NCBI GenBank assembly: GCA_963830385.1
Contig: CAWHMD010000004.1
Location: 186,001 to 250,000 of the forward strand
Length of the DNA stretch: 64,000 bases
Reading direction: 5' to 3'
From: Bog-532 sp963830385
GTDB taxonomy: Bacteria; Actinomycetota; Actinomycetes; Streptosporangiales; Streptosporangiaceae
This document shows, one piece after another, positions 7,771-16,252 of this stretch (within the stretch, counting starts at the first letter, position 1; the number at the start of each line of letters is the position of its first letter). A program made the translations under genes and the position numbers. The notes below the pieces were generated by a model. The model saw only the letters and a list, made by a program, of their open reading frames with translations, was not told the DNA's origin and searched no databases.

Positions 7771-10092
7771 TCAGGACACCGAGCCGGAGAGCCGGGCGCG
7801 TAGCCGGCGGGCGTCGGGGTGACCGAGGGCGGTGAGGATGTCCAGAGCTTCGCGCCAGGCCGTGGCGGCGGCGGCCGGATCGCCGGCCTCGGCGTAGGTC
7901 TCGCCGAGGTGGCGCAGCGTCACCGACTGGTAATAGCGGGGGCCCAGCTCGCGGCACAGGTTCAGGGCCTGCCGGTAGCTGGCGATCGCGCCGGGGTAGT
8001 CGCCCAGTTGCTGCTGGACGTGGCCGACGGTGTCCTGGGCTTGGGCCTGGTGGAATCGGTCGCCGACCTTGGCGTGCAGCTCGGCGGCCTGGCGCGCACA
8101 GGCCAGCGCTTCGGGGTAGCTGCCCAGGTTGATCAGGGCCCAGGCCTGGGCGTTGAACGCCCAGCCGCGGCCGGAATCGTGCTGGGCGGCTTCGTACAGC
8201 CGCAGCGCCTGCCGGTCGTGCGCGAGGTCCTCGGTGTGCCTGCCCTGCAGGCTGCACACGTGACCGAGTGAATGATGAGCCAGCGCCTGCCCGACGATGT
8301 CGTGGTCGGCCGAGCTCAGCTGCAGCGCCTCGGTCAGGTGGGAGCGGCCCGCTTCCTGGCGGCCCTGCAGGGTATAGGCGCGGCCGAGCAGCCGGTGGGC
8401 GTGGGCCTGGCCGATCGTGTCGCCCGCCCGGCGCGCCGCGCTGACCGCTATGCGCTGGGTCGTGACCCAGTCCGGCAGGTCCCCGCGCCAGTCGAAGTAG
8501 GGGCTCAGTGACCACGCGAGCTGCCAGGCGTGCCGGTTCAGGCCGTGGGCGGCGGCCTGGGTGACCGCCGCCAGCAGAGCCCGGTGGCCGGTCTCGAACC
8601 AGTTCAGCGCCTGCTGGTGGCCCGCTGGCTCCTCCGGGTGCACGCCCGGTTCGGCCGGCCTCAGCTCGATCGGCCAGCGTCCGGGGTAGAGGTGCTGGCT
8701 GGCGGACCAGGCGGTGCGCAGGTAGTGGTCGGTGATGCGGCGGATGGCCGCCTGGCGGGTCCGCTCGCCGTCGATGGCGTAGGCGAGCTCGGCCGCGTAG
8801 GTGCGCAGCAGGTCGTGGCAGGCGTACTGGCCGGGCTGGTGCTCGGCCAGCAGGTTCGCCTGCGTCAGCTCGGCCAGCGCGGCCCGGGCCTGCGGGCGGG
8901 ACAGCCCGGCCAGGCTGGCCGCGGCCGGCAGCGATATGTCCGGGCCGGCCTGGAGGCCGAACAGCCGGAAGAGGGCGGCGGCGGCCGGGCTGAGGTTGCA
9001 GTAGGACCAGGACAGGACGACGCGGAGGCTGGTGGCGGGGTCCCCGGTGTCCAGCGTGTCGAGCGGGTTCTCCTGCCCGAGTTCGTCGGCCAGGGCGGCC
9101 AGTGCCACCCCGTGGTGGGCGGCCGCCCGGGCCGCCGCCACCGACAGCGCGAGCGGCAGCCCGGCGCACAACGCGCTGACCCGGGTGGCGGCCTCCGGCT
9201 CCTGCACCACCCGGAAGCCCAGGCGGCCCGCCAGCAACTGCAGCGACTCGGTGCGGGAGAGGACCGGGACGCTCAGCACCCGCGCCCCGTCGGCGGCCGC
9301 CAGCCCGGCCAGCTGCCGGCGGCTGGTCACCAGCGTCAGGCAGCCCGCGCTACCCGGCAGCAGCGGCCGCACCTGCTGCTCGTTGTAGGCGTTGTCAAGG
9401 ATGACCAGGACCCGCCGCCCGGCCAGGATGCTCCGGAACAGCGCGGCCTGGGCGTGCACGTCCGCTGGCATCTGGTCGGGCCGCAGCCCGAACGCGCCCA
9501 GGAAGGCGCGCAGCGCCTCTTCGGGCCGGGCGGGGGCGCCCGCCGGGCCGGCGCCGCGCAGGTTGACGTACAGCTGGCCGTCGGGGAAGCCGGCCGCCGC
9601 CTGGTGGCCGAAGTGCACCGCCAGGGCGGTCTTGCCCACACCGGCGGTACCGCTGATCACCACCGACGTCCCCGCCTCATCGACGGCCAGCTCGGCCAGC
9701 CCGGCCAGGACGTCCAGCTCGGCCGCCCGGCCGGTGAACCGGGCCAGGCCACAGGGCAGCTGCCGGGGCACCGGCGGGACGAAGCCCGCCTCGTCGTCGG
9801 CCTCCCGGACCCCGGCGCCCGCGCCGGGCCCGGCTCCCGGGGCCGGCCCGGTGTCCGGCTCGACGGCCGCGATCAGCTGGGTCCGTTCCAGCGGCGGGAG
9901 CTCGAGAGCGTCGGCCAGCTGCCGGACCGAGCGCAGGAACGGCCGCCGGGTCCGGCCACGCTCCATGTCGCTGACCGCGCGGATGCTCAAGCCCGCGCGC
10001 AGGGCCAGCTCCTCCTGGGAGAGCGCGGCGGCGGTCCGGTGTCTGCGGACCAGGGCGCCGAAAAGCTCAGCGGCCTGCACATCAGCACCCAC
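7771..10092 (-). CDS. XRE-HTH / NB-ARC / TPR transcriptional regulator
   Basis: About 773 residues, starting at a GTG at 10092 with AAGGAG six bases upstream; the frame is open 25 codons further but without a better site. Order: XRE helix-turn-helix (about 5-65, LSQEELALRAGLSIRAVSDMERG), Pro/Gly linker, NB-ARC ATPase with P-loop GTAGVGKTALAV (about 150) and Walker B VLVILDNAYN, LTLVTSRRQ, a GLPLAL motif, then TPR helices (about 500-760, e.g. HRLLGRAYTLQGRQEAGRSHL). This AfsR-like STAND architecture senses a ligand or partner via TPRs and changes DNA binding on ATP exchange. It diverges from a peptide-binding lipoprotein, its most likely target. Repeated CGTTCA-type heptamers lie just upstream. 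Confidence 0.88.
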   Translation of the reverse strand: MGADVQAAELFGALVRRHRTAAALSQEELALRAGLSIRAVSDMERGRTRRPFLRSVRQLADALELPPLERTQLIAAVEPDTGPAPGAGPGAGAGVREADDEAGFVPPVPRQLPCGLARFTGRAAELDVLAGLAELAVDEAGTSVVISGTAGVGKTALAVHFGHQAAAGFPDGQLYVNLRGAGPAGAPARPEEALRAFLGAFGLRPDQMPADVHAQAALFRSILAGRRVLVILDNAYNEQQVRPLLPGSAGCLTLVTSRRQLAGLAAADGARVLSVPVLSRTESLQLLAGRLGFRVVQEPEAATRVSALCAGLPLALSVAAARAAAHHGVALAALADELGQENPLDTLDTGDPATSLRVVLSWSYCNLSPAAAALFRLFGLQAGPDISLPAAASLAGLSRPQARAALAELTQANLLAEHQPGQYACHDLLRTYAAELAYAIDGERTRQAAIRRITDHYLRTAWSASQHLYPGRWPIELRPAEPGVHPEEPAGHQQALNWFETGHRALLAAVTQAAAHGLNRHAWQLAWSLSPYFDWRGDLPDWVTTQRIAVSAARRAGDTIGQAHAHRLLGRAYTLQGRQEAGRSHLTEALQLSSADHDIVGQALAHHSLGHVCSLQGRHTEDLAHDRQALRLYEAAQHDSGRGWAFNAQAWALINLGSYPEALACARQAAELHAKVGDRFHQAQAQDTVGHVQQQLGDYPGAIASYRQALNLCRELGPRYYQSVTLRHLGETYAEAGDPAAAATAWREALDILTALGHPDARRLRARLSGSVS

Positions 10093-10167
10093 GGCCAGCT
10101 CCTTGCACCGATACGCGCTGAAAAGCTTCTTAACCGCCCAACGTCCCGGCTGGGACATTGGTTCCAC

Positions 10168-10198
10168 CGTTCATAGGTAACGTTCAGCTAACATTCGG
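10168..10198 (+). promoter_or_regulatory. direct repeats in the divergent promoter (SARP-like boxes)
   Basis: Three related heptamers on the + strand: CGTTCAT (10168-10174), CGTTCAG (10181-10187) and CATTCGG (10192-10198), spaced 13 and 11 bases apart. The overlapping octamers TAACGTTC and TAACATTC are exactly 11 bases apart. Direct repeats at one-helical-turn spacing are the usual site of SARP-type activators. They lie between the NB-ARC regulator (start 10092) and the lipoprotein (start 10277), so could serve either. Binding is inference. Confidence 0.4.
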
Positions 10199-10276
10199 TC
10201 CACTGCGAGCGGACTGCCGGTAGATCGCCGCCGGACTTCATGGCCCGCCGCGCTCTGGCTCACGACACTTGCGAAT

Positions 10277-12142
10277 GTGTCGAATCCTGCGCCCAGACGC
10301 CTGGCTGTCCTGGTGGCGGCCGTACTCGCTGTTACTGGACTCGCCGCTTGCGGCGGGTCATCGTCGTCGTCATCGTCCTCATCCGGCAACTCGTCGGAGA
10401 AGCCGGTGGCCGGCGGGACGCTGCACATCGTCGCCGCGTCCGGGCCGGCTCATATCGACACCGTGCCGTCGTACTACACGACGGACTACCAGCTCACCCA
10501 CGCCTACACCCGGCAGCTGCTGAACTATCCGACGCTGCCGTACGCGAGCACGTCCTCTTCGGGCTGGACCAAGGACACGACGCCGGCCCCGGACATCGCC
10601 ACCGCGGTGCCGACCACGGCCAACGGCGGGATCACGAACGGCGGGAAGACCTACACCTTCCACATCAAGCCGGGAGCGGACTGGAACACCACGCCGGCCC
10701 GCCAGGTCACTTCGCAGGACTTCCTGCGTGAGTACAAGGCGTTCTTCAACCCGGTGAGCCCGGTCGGCAACCCGACCTACTACGAGGCGACGATTTCCGG
10801 GCTTACCGCGTACGCGAACGCGGAGACCGCGTACTTCGCCAGCAAGTCGCACCCGCCGACCGCGGCCAACATCACCAACTTCCAGAACACCCACAACATC
10901 TCCGGGATCTCGACCCCGAACTCGTCGACGATCGTGTTCAACCTGACCGGCCCGGCCAGCGACTTCCTGTACATGCTGGCGATGCCGTTCACGTCGGCCC
11001 GGCCGGTCGAGTACGACAGCTACGTCCCCAACAGCCTCCAGCTGGACCAGCACACGGTCTCCGACGGGCCGTACCAGATCAGCTCGTACCAGCCGGGCAA
11101 GTCGATCACGATGGTCCGCAACCCGGCCTGGAAGCAGTCCACCGACTCGCTCCGGCACAACTACGTGGCCAAGGTCGTGGACACCCTGGGGGTCACCTCG
11201 GCGTCGACCCAGCTGGCCGACATGCAGGCCGGTACCCAGGACGTGGTCAGCGACACCCCGATCAACCCGGCCTCGATCCCGCAGCTGGAGTCGTCCAAGC
11301 CGTCCAACTTCTACATCTTCCCCTGGTCGACCACGCAGCCGTACATCGTGTTCAACCTGAAGAGCCCCAACTCCGGCGGCGCCGCCAACAAGCTGCTGGT
11401 GCGCCAGGCCATCGAGTACGGCCTGGACAAGCAGGCGGTGCAGAAGGCCTACGGTGGCCCGGCGGTGGCGCAGATCCTCAACACGGTGATCCCCCCCGGC
11501 AACAACGGTTACGTGAACTACAACCTGTACCCGGACAACAACGGGCAGGGGAACACCGCGATGTGCAAGACCGACCTGTCCAAGGCCGGTTACCCGAACG
11601 GGCTCACGCTGAACTACACGTACCCGAACGACTCGTCCAACACGCGGGCCTTCACCGCCATCCAGGCGTCCCTGCAGAACTGCGGCATCAAGCTGGCCAG
11701 CAAGCCGGAACCGGGTTCGTCGTTCTTCACCGACCTGGGCAACGCCCCGTCCAACAACAAGGCGGGTACCTGGGACATGGGCCAGGCGGCGTGGGTGCCA
11801 GACTGGTTCGGCAACAACGGCCGCACGGTCATCCAGGCGCTCTTCCAGGGCCCGAACTGCGTGGTCAACACCGTCAACTACGGCTGCTACGACAACCCGA
11901 CGGTGAACTCGCTGATCACCCAGGCCGAGACGGCCAGCTCGACGTCGGCGGCGGGAACGGCCTGGCACCAGGCGGACATGGACATCATGAAGGATGCCGC
12001 GATCGTCCCGATCATCAGCCAGGGCTTCCCGCAGTACTCCAGCTCGCGGGTCCGGGGCGTCGGCTTCAAGACGGCGGTGTTCGCGCCGAACATCGGTGAG
12101 CCGGACATCACCAACCTCTGGTTGGCTGGCGGGGGCAGCTGA
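10277..12142 (+). CDS. ABC transporter substrate-binding lipoprotein, family 5 (peptide type)
   Basis: 621 residues. The signal peptide (RRLAVLVAAVLAVTGLAAC) ends in a lipobox with the lipidated Cys at about residue 25, followed by a long Ser run (a flexible tether). The mature part is a DppA/OppA-like solute-binding protein: GGTLHI at the start, PDIATAVP, FHIKPGADWNT, SDGPYQIS, and VRQAIEYGLDKQAV near residue 375. It would capture oligopeptides or similar at the outer membrane face. No permease or ATPase gene is adjacent, so it either shares a permease encoded elsewhere or acts as a surface sensor. The long Ser/Asn/Thr-rich loops make it larger than typical (about 540). It diverges from the NB-ARC regulator. 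Confidence 0.9.
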   Translation: MSNPAPRRLAVLVAAVLAVTGLAACGGSSSSSSSSSGNSSEKPVAGGTLHIVAASGPAHIDTVPSYYTTDYQLTHAYTRQLLNYPTLPYASTSSSGWTKDTTPAPDIATAVPTTANGGITNGGKTYTFHIKPGADWNTTPARQVTSQDFLREYKAFFNPVSPVGNPTYYEATISGLTAYANAETAYFASKSHPPTAANITNFQNTHNISGISTPNSSTIVFNLTGPASDFLYMLAMPFTSARPVEYDSYVPNSLQLDQHTVSDGPYQISSYQPGKSITMVRNPAWKQSTDSLRHNYVAKVVDTLGVTSASTQLADMQAGTQDVVSDTPINPASIPQLESSKPSNFYIFPWSTTQPYIVFNLKSPNSGGAANKLLVRQAIEYGLDKQAVQKAYGGPAVAQILNTVIPPGNNGYVNYNLYPDNNGQGNTAMCKTDLSKAGYPNGLTLNYTYPNDSSNTRAFTAIQASLQNCGIKLASKPEPGSSFFTDLGNAPSNNKAGTWDMGQAAWVPDWFGNNGRTVIQALFQGPNCVVNTVNYGCYDNPTVNSLITQAETASSTSAAGTAWHQADMDIMKDAAIVPIISQGFPQYSSSRVRGVGFKTAVFAPNIGEPDITNLWLAGGGS

Positions 12143-12196
12143 CCCGCGGGGCCGGCCCGTTACCCCTCTGGGGCTGGCCGGCCCCTGGCCCCGCGG
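12143..12196 (+). terminator. GC-rich hairpin after the lipoprotein gene
   Basis: The arm CCGCGGGGCCGGCC, starting just after the stop, is matched by GGCCGGCC...GGCCCCGCGG about 35 bases on, giving a long GC-only stem with an internal loop. There is no U-tract, which is normal for actinomycete terminators. It separates the lipoprotein from dipZ. Confidence 0.5.
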
Positions 12197-12310
12197 TGGA
12201 AACCCGCGCCAGAAAAGGAACAGCAGGACCCAGCCGGACGTGGGCCGGGAACTTTCGCGCCATCCTGGACGTAGGGGTTCACAGAACCCCCGGACCAGGC
12301 GGAGGTAGCC

Positions 12311-14014
12311 CTGCTCACGCTGATCCTGATCGGGCTGGTGGGCGGCCTCATCACCGGCATCTCGCCCTGCGTGCTGCCGGTCCTGCCGGTGGTGTTCCTG
12401 TCCGGTGGCGCCCAGGGTGCCCGCCCGGCCGGCGACGGCGCCCAGCCGGTCCCCGGGGCCGGGCGGCGGCCGTACCTGGTGGTGGCCGGGCTGGCCCTCA
12501 GCTTCGCCGCGTTCACCCTCCTCGGGACCCTGATCCTCAGCGCGCTGCCGCTGCCGAAGGACATCATCCGCTGGGCCGGCCTGGTCGTGCTGGTGCTGGT
12601 CGGCGTGGCGATGATGGTGCCCCGCGTGCAGGACCTGCTCGAGCGGCCGTTCAGCTGGATCCCCCAGCGCCGGGTGGGCCAGGGGCACGGCGGCTTCGTG
12701 CTCGGGCTGGCCCTCGGCGCGGTGTACGTGCCCTGCGCGGGCCCGGTGCTGGCCGCGATCACCGTGGCCGGCGCGACCGGCCGGATCGGGGCCGCCACCG
12801 TCGCGCTGACCATCGCCTTCGCGGTCGGCACGGCCATCCCGCTGCTGGCCTTCGCGCTGGCCGGCCGGGGCGTGGCCGAGCGCGTGCGGGCGTTCCGGAC
12901 CGGGCAGCGGGGAGTGCGGATCGCGGCCGGGGCGGTCCTGGTCGCGCTGGCGGTGGCGCTCACCTTCAACGTCACCGACGCCCTGCAGCGCGCGATCCCC
13001 GACTACACCTCCACCCTCAACAACGACCTCAACCACACCGGCCACACGTCCAAGGTGCTGGACGAGGGCCCCGCCACCTCGCTGGCGTCCTGCGCCGGCA
13101 ACCCGTCGGCGACGCTGGCGAACTGCGGGAAGGCACCCGCGATCAGCGGCATCCAGCAGTGGTTCAACACCAGCGGCGACGCCCCGCTCAGCCTCAGCGC
13201 GCTCAAGGGCAAGGTGGTGCTGGTCGACTTCTGGGCCTACTCCTGCATCAACTGCCAGCGGGCGATCAAGCACGTCGAGGCCTGGTACGCCAGCTACCGC
13301 CCGGACGGCCTGCTGGTGATCGGGGTGCACACCCCCGAGTACGCGTTCGAGCACGTGCCGAGCAACGTGGCCGCGGGCATCAAGCGGCTGGGCATCACCT
13401 ACCCGGTGGCGCTGGACAACAAGTACACGACCTGGAACAACTACAGCAATCAATCCTGGCCGGCCGACTACCTGATCGACTCGACCGGCCAGGTCCGGCA
13501 CGTCAGCGTGGGCGAAGGCGATTACGCCGGCACCGAGAGCCTGATCCGCCAGCTGCTGACCGCGGCCCACCCGTCGGCCAAGCTGCCGGCCGCCACCCAG
13601 GTCCCGGACCGCACGCCGGCCTCGGCCGGCCAGACCCCGGAGACCTACCTCGGATCGGAACGGGCCAACAGCTACGGGGGCGCCAGCTCGGCCAGCGGTA
13701 CCCAGCCGTTCCGCTTCCCGGCCTCGCTGCCCGCCAACGAGTGGGCGCTGTCTGGCACCTGGACCGTGGGCGCTGAGGACCTGACCTCGGGCCGCGACGC
13801 GGCCATCGAGCTGAACTTCACCGCCTCGCAGGTGTACCTCGACGTCGGCGGCACCGGCACGATCACCGCGACCGTGAACGGGAAGACGACGTCGTACCGG
13901 GTCTCCGGCGCCCCCGACATCTACACGGTGGTGGACCAGCCGAAACCGGGGAGCGCGACGCTCAAGGTGACGCTGTCGCCGGGGCTGAACGCCTACTCGT
14001 TCACGTTCGGCTGA
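12311..14014 (+). CDS. dipZ: DipZ-like protein: CcdA/DsbD membrane domain + thioredoxin domain + CBM-like tail
   Basis: About 567 residues. The N-terminal CcdA/DsbD module (about 1-225) has six helices and the electron-relay cysteines in GISPCVLP and YVPCAGPV. A periplasmic-side TlpA/redoxin domain (about 290-425) carries the CINC active site (Cys312/Cys315), and a jelly-roll-like C-terminal domain of about 130 residues follows. This is the architecture of mycobacterial DipZ, which carries reductant from cytosolic thioredoxin to extracytoplasmic disulfides. Start: GGAGG at 12301 lies five bases before a CTG at 12311 that gives the conserved LLTLILIGLVGG helix. The first GTG (12338) has no ribosome site and would clip that helix, so I prefer the rare CTG start. 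Confidence 0.88.
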   Translation: MLTLILIGLVGGLITGISPCVLPVLPVVFLSGGAQGARPAGDGAQPVPGAGRRPYLVVAGLALSFAAFTLLGTLILSALPLPKDIIRWAGLVVLVLVGVAMMVPRVQDLLERPFSWIPQRRVGQGHGGFVLGLALGAVYVPCAGPVLAAITVAGATGRIGAATVALTIAFAVGTAIPLLAFALAGRGVAERVRAFRTGQRGVRIAAGAVLVALAVALTFNVTDALQRAIPDYTSTLNNDLNHTGHTSKVLDEGPATSLASCAGNPSATLANCGKAPAISGIQQWFNTSGDAPLSLSALKGKVVLVDFWAYSCINCQRAIKHVEAWYASYRPDGLLVIGVHTPEYAFEHVPSNVAAGIKRLGITYPVALDNKYTTWNNYSNQSWPADYLIDSTGQVRHVSVGEGDYAGTESLIRQLLTAAHPSAKLPAATQVPDRTPASAGQTPETYLGSERANSYGGASSASGTQPFRFPASLPANEWALSGTWTVGAEDLTSGRDAAIELNFTASQVYLDVGGTGTITATVNGKTTSYRVSGAPDIYTVVDQPKPGSATLKVTLSPGLNAYSFTFG

Positions 14015-14052
14015 CGGCAGCCAGGGGGCCGCCCATCTCGGCTCCGGCACTT

Positions 14053-14078
14053 GAGTAGACGCAACGTTGCGTCTACTC
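14053..14078 (+). promoter_or_regulatory. perfect 26-bp palindrome, probable operator
   Basis: GAGTAGACGCAAC is followed immediately by its exact reverse complement, with no spacer. The right arm ends seven bases before the methyltransferase ATG (14086), and TACTCT in it can serve as a -10 box, so a bound protein would block transcription of what looks like a leaderless mRNA. The GCAACGTTGC core is typical of TetR-type sites. The best local candidate is the TetR at 14799, but that gene carries a different palindrome of its own. Confidence 0.65.
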
Positions 14079-14085
14079 TGGGACC

Positions 14086-14766
14086 ATGACGAACACGCTC
14101 ACCTCCCCGCAGACGGCCGGCGTGCTGGCCCGGCTATTCGCCGCCGCCGAGGCCCAGGAAGCCGCCCATGCCGAGCAGGAAGCCGCCCACAACCAGAACG
14201 GCGCTCCGCCGGTGCCCCGGGAGACGCTGACCGCCCAGGAACTGGCCGACGCGATGGAGGACGCCTACATCCCGGTCTCCCGGGCGGGTGGCCAGCTGCT
14301 GTACGCGCTGACGCGGGCGATCCGGCCGCCGACCGTGGTCGAGTTCGGCACGTCGTTCGGGATCTCGACCATCTTCCTGGCGGCGGCCGTGATCGACAAC
14401 GGCGCCGGGCAGGTCATCAGCACCGAGCTGAGCACCATCAAGATCGGCCGGGCCCGGCAGAACCTGCGCGAAGCCGGTGTCGACGGCCCGGTGACCGTGC
14501 TGGCCGGAGACGCGCGGGAGACACTGGCTGACGTGCCCGGGCCGGTCGGCCTGGTCCTGCTGGACGGCTGGAAGGACCTGTACCTGCCGGTCCTGAGGCT
14601 GCTGGAGCCCAAGCTGGCACCGGGCGCCCTGGTCGTCGCCGACGACACGTCCTTCCCCAGCGTCAAGGACTACCTGGCCTACGTGCGCGACCCGGCCCAC
14701 GGGTACGTCACGGTCAGCTTCCCGGTCGAGGACGGGATGGAGCTCAGCTCCTGGACCGGCGACTGA
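14086..14766 (+). CDS. class I SAM-dependent O-methyltransferase
   Basis: 226 residues. The N-terminus is Ala/Glu-rich and helical. The Rossmann methyltransferase core starts with VVEFGTSFGISTIFLAAAV (SAM motif I, about 85-103), then ISTELS (acidic residue binding the ribose), VTVLAGDARETL and VLLDGWKDLY (the catalytic/metal Asp region of catechol O-methyltransferase relatives), ending in an acidic tail. It resembles the cation-dependent O-methyltransferases acting on small phenols or thiols; the substrate is unknown. Its stop overlaps the possible upstream start of the TetR gene (TGATG). Expression is probably controlled by the palindrome ending at 14078. Confidence 0.85.
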   Translation: MTNTLTSPQTAGVLARLFAAAEAQEAAHAEQEAAHNQNGAPPVPRETLTAQELADAMEDAYIPVSRAGGQLLYALTRAIRPPTVVEFGTSFGISTIFLAAAVIDNGAGQVISTELSTIKIGRARQNLREAGVDGPVTVLAGDARETLADVPGPVGLVLLDGWKDLYLPVLRLLEPKLAPGALVVADDTSFPSVKDYLAYVRDPAHGYVTVSFPVEDGMELSSWTGD

Positions 14767-14783
14767 TGACAGATGCTGTCATC
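14765..14783 (+). promoter_or_regulatory. inverted repeat upstream of the TetR gene, probable autoregulatory operator
   Basis: GATGACAG-ATG-CTGTCATC is a perfect 8+3+8 inverted repeat that starts on the stop codon of the methyltransferase and ends 15 bases before the preferred TetR start. TACCAT (14787-14792) is a plausible -10 box just downstream, so the site would sit in the core promoter. Size and symmetry match TetR-family operators. Confidence 0.6.
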
Positions 14784-14798
14784 GCCTACCATGGAGAC

Positions 14799-15407
14799 AT
14801 GAGCCGATGGCAGCCGAACACACGCGAACGGCTCACCGGCGCGGCGATCGAGCTCTACCGCGAGCGCGGATTCGACCAGACTACGGTGGCGGAGATCGCC
14901 GAGCGGGCCGGGCTCACCGAGCGGACGTTCTTCCGCTACTTCGCCGACAAGCGTGAGGTGCTGTTCTCCGGCCAGGACCGGCTGCTCGGGATCTACCAGG
15001 CCACGATCGCGGCCGGCCCGGCTCCCGCGACCTCGATGGAGCTGGTCGAGGCGGCCGTGCTGGCGGTGGTGCCGGTGTTCGAAGGGCTGCGTGACTTCGG
15101 CCGCCAGCGCTACGCGATCATCGCCGCCCACCCGGAGCTGCAGGAACGTGAGCTGCTGAAACGGGCGGCGATGGCCGCCACCATGGCGGCGGCGCTGCGC
15201 CAGCGGGAGGTGGCCGAGCCCGCCGCCAGCCTGGCCGCCGAAGCCGGGGCCATCGCGTTCAAGACCGCCTACCTCAGCTGGGTCACCGACCCCGGCGGGC
15301 CGGACCTGGCCGGGCTCATCCGGGCGGCGTTCGGCCAGCTCCAGACGATGACCGTCCCGGCTGGCCCGGCCGCCCCGGCTGAACCGCCGCTAAGGTGGCG
15401 CGCGTGA
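14799..15407 (+). CDS. TetR-family transcriptional regulator
   Basis: 202 residues from the ATG at 14799 (MSRWQPNTRERLTGAAIELY). An ATG at 14766 in the same frame overlaps the previous stop, but would add 11 residues running through the operator palindrome. The HTH is clear at about 22-45 (TTVAEIAERAGLTERTFFRYFADKREVLF), and the rest is the helical ligand-binding domain. It probably represses itself through the 14765 repeat, and the adjoining methyltransferase and NmrA-type genes. The next gene overlaps its stop (GTGA). Confidence 0.9.
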   Translation: MSRWQPNTRERLTGAAIELYRERGFDQTTVAEIAERAGLTERTFFRYFADKREVLFSGQDRLLGIYQATIAAGPAPATSMELVEAAVLAVVPVFEGLRDFGRQRYAIIAAHPELQERELLKRAAMAATMAAALRQREVAEPAASLAAEAGAIAFKTAYLSWVTDPGGPDLAGLIRAAFGQLQTMTVPAGPAAPAEPPLRWRA

Positions 15408-16237
15408 TCCTGGTGACGGGGGCGACCGGCAACGTCGGCGCCGAGGTGGCGCGGGCGCTGGCCGCGGCGGGGCACCCGGTCCGGGCCCTGACCCGGGATC
15501 CGTCGGTGGCCCGGCTGCCGGCTGGAGTGACCGCGGCCGGGGGCGACCTGTCCGCGCCGGACAGCCTGGACGGCGTATTCGACGACGTGACCGCCGTGTT
15601 CCTGCTGGCCGGGTACCCGGACGCGCCGGGGCTGCTGGCCCGGATGGCGGACGCCGGCGTGCGCCGGGTGGTGCTGCTGTCGACCGGCGCGGTGGTGGGC
15701 GGCGACCTGGACAACTACGTGGTCCGGTTCAACGTGGTCTCCGAGGCCGCGGTCCGTGACTCCGCGCTGTCCTGGACCGTGCTGCGCCCCAGCGGCTTCA
15801 TGTCCAACGCCCTGCGCTGGCGCCCGCAGCTGCAGGCCGGGGACACGGTCCGCGAGCCGTTCGCGGACCTCCCTGTGGCGGTCGTCGACCCGTTCGACAT
15901 CGGCGTGGTGGCGGCCCGGGCGCTGACCGAGCAGGAACACGCGGGCCGCAGCTACCGGCTCACCGGCCCGCAGGCCCTGCGGCCGGCCGAGCGCCTGGCC
16001 ATCCTGGGCGAGGCCCTCGGCCGGGACCTGCGGCTGGTGCCGCAGTCGGACCAGGAGGCCCGGACGGCGATGAGCGAGGTCATGCCGCCCCCGCTGGTCG
16101 ACGCCTTCTTCGCGTTCTCCCGGGGCGGGACCTACCTCGATGACCAGGTCACCAGCACCACCGGCGACCTGCTGGGGCGGCCGCCGCGAACGTTCCGCGA
16201 CTGGGCGCACGCGCACGCGGACGACTTCGCGCGGTAA
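15404..16237 (+). CDS. NmrA-type NAD(P)-binding protein (atypical SDR)
   Basis: 277 residues from the GTG at 15404, which overlaps the TetR stop (GTGA) and has AAGGTGG about six bases upstream. This gives the standard N-terminus ILVTGATGNVGAEVARAL with the GxxGxxG dinucleotide fold. ALTRDPS marks the NADP-binding Arg, followed by GGDLSAPDSL and VVLLSTGAV. There is no YxxxK catalytic pair, as is typical of NmrA/HSCARG-type members that sense NADP(H) or reduce quinones or isoflavone-like substrates. It is translationally coupled to the regulator, so probably part of the same response. A GTG at 15395 is an alternative start. Confidence 0.85.
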   Translation: MILVTGATGNVGAEVARALAAAGHPVRALTRDPSVARLPAGVTAAGGDLSAPDSLDGVFDDVTAVFLLAGYPDAPGLLARMADAGVRRVVLLSTGAVVGGDLDNYVVRFNVVSEAAVRDSALSWTVLRPSGFMSNALRWRPQLQAGDTVREPFADLPVAVVDPFDIGVVAARALTEQEHAGRSYRLTGPQALRPAERLAILGEALGRDLRLVPQSDQEARTAMSEVMPPPLVDAFFAFSRGGTYLDDQVTSTTGDLLGRPPRTFRDWAHAHADDFAR

Positions 16238-16252
16238 GGCCCTTTCAGAATT

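Noticed and set aside
8530..10176. 548-codon forward frame opposite the NB-ARC regulator
   Set aside because: Gly/Gln/Arg/Val repeats without motifs; antisense artefact of the real gene.
10379..14050. 1223-codon open frame on the minus strand
   Set aside because: It is antisense to the lipoprotein and dipZ, with Arg/Gly/Val/Asp-rich composition and no domain. It is a shadow of GC-rich codon bias.
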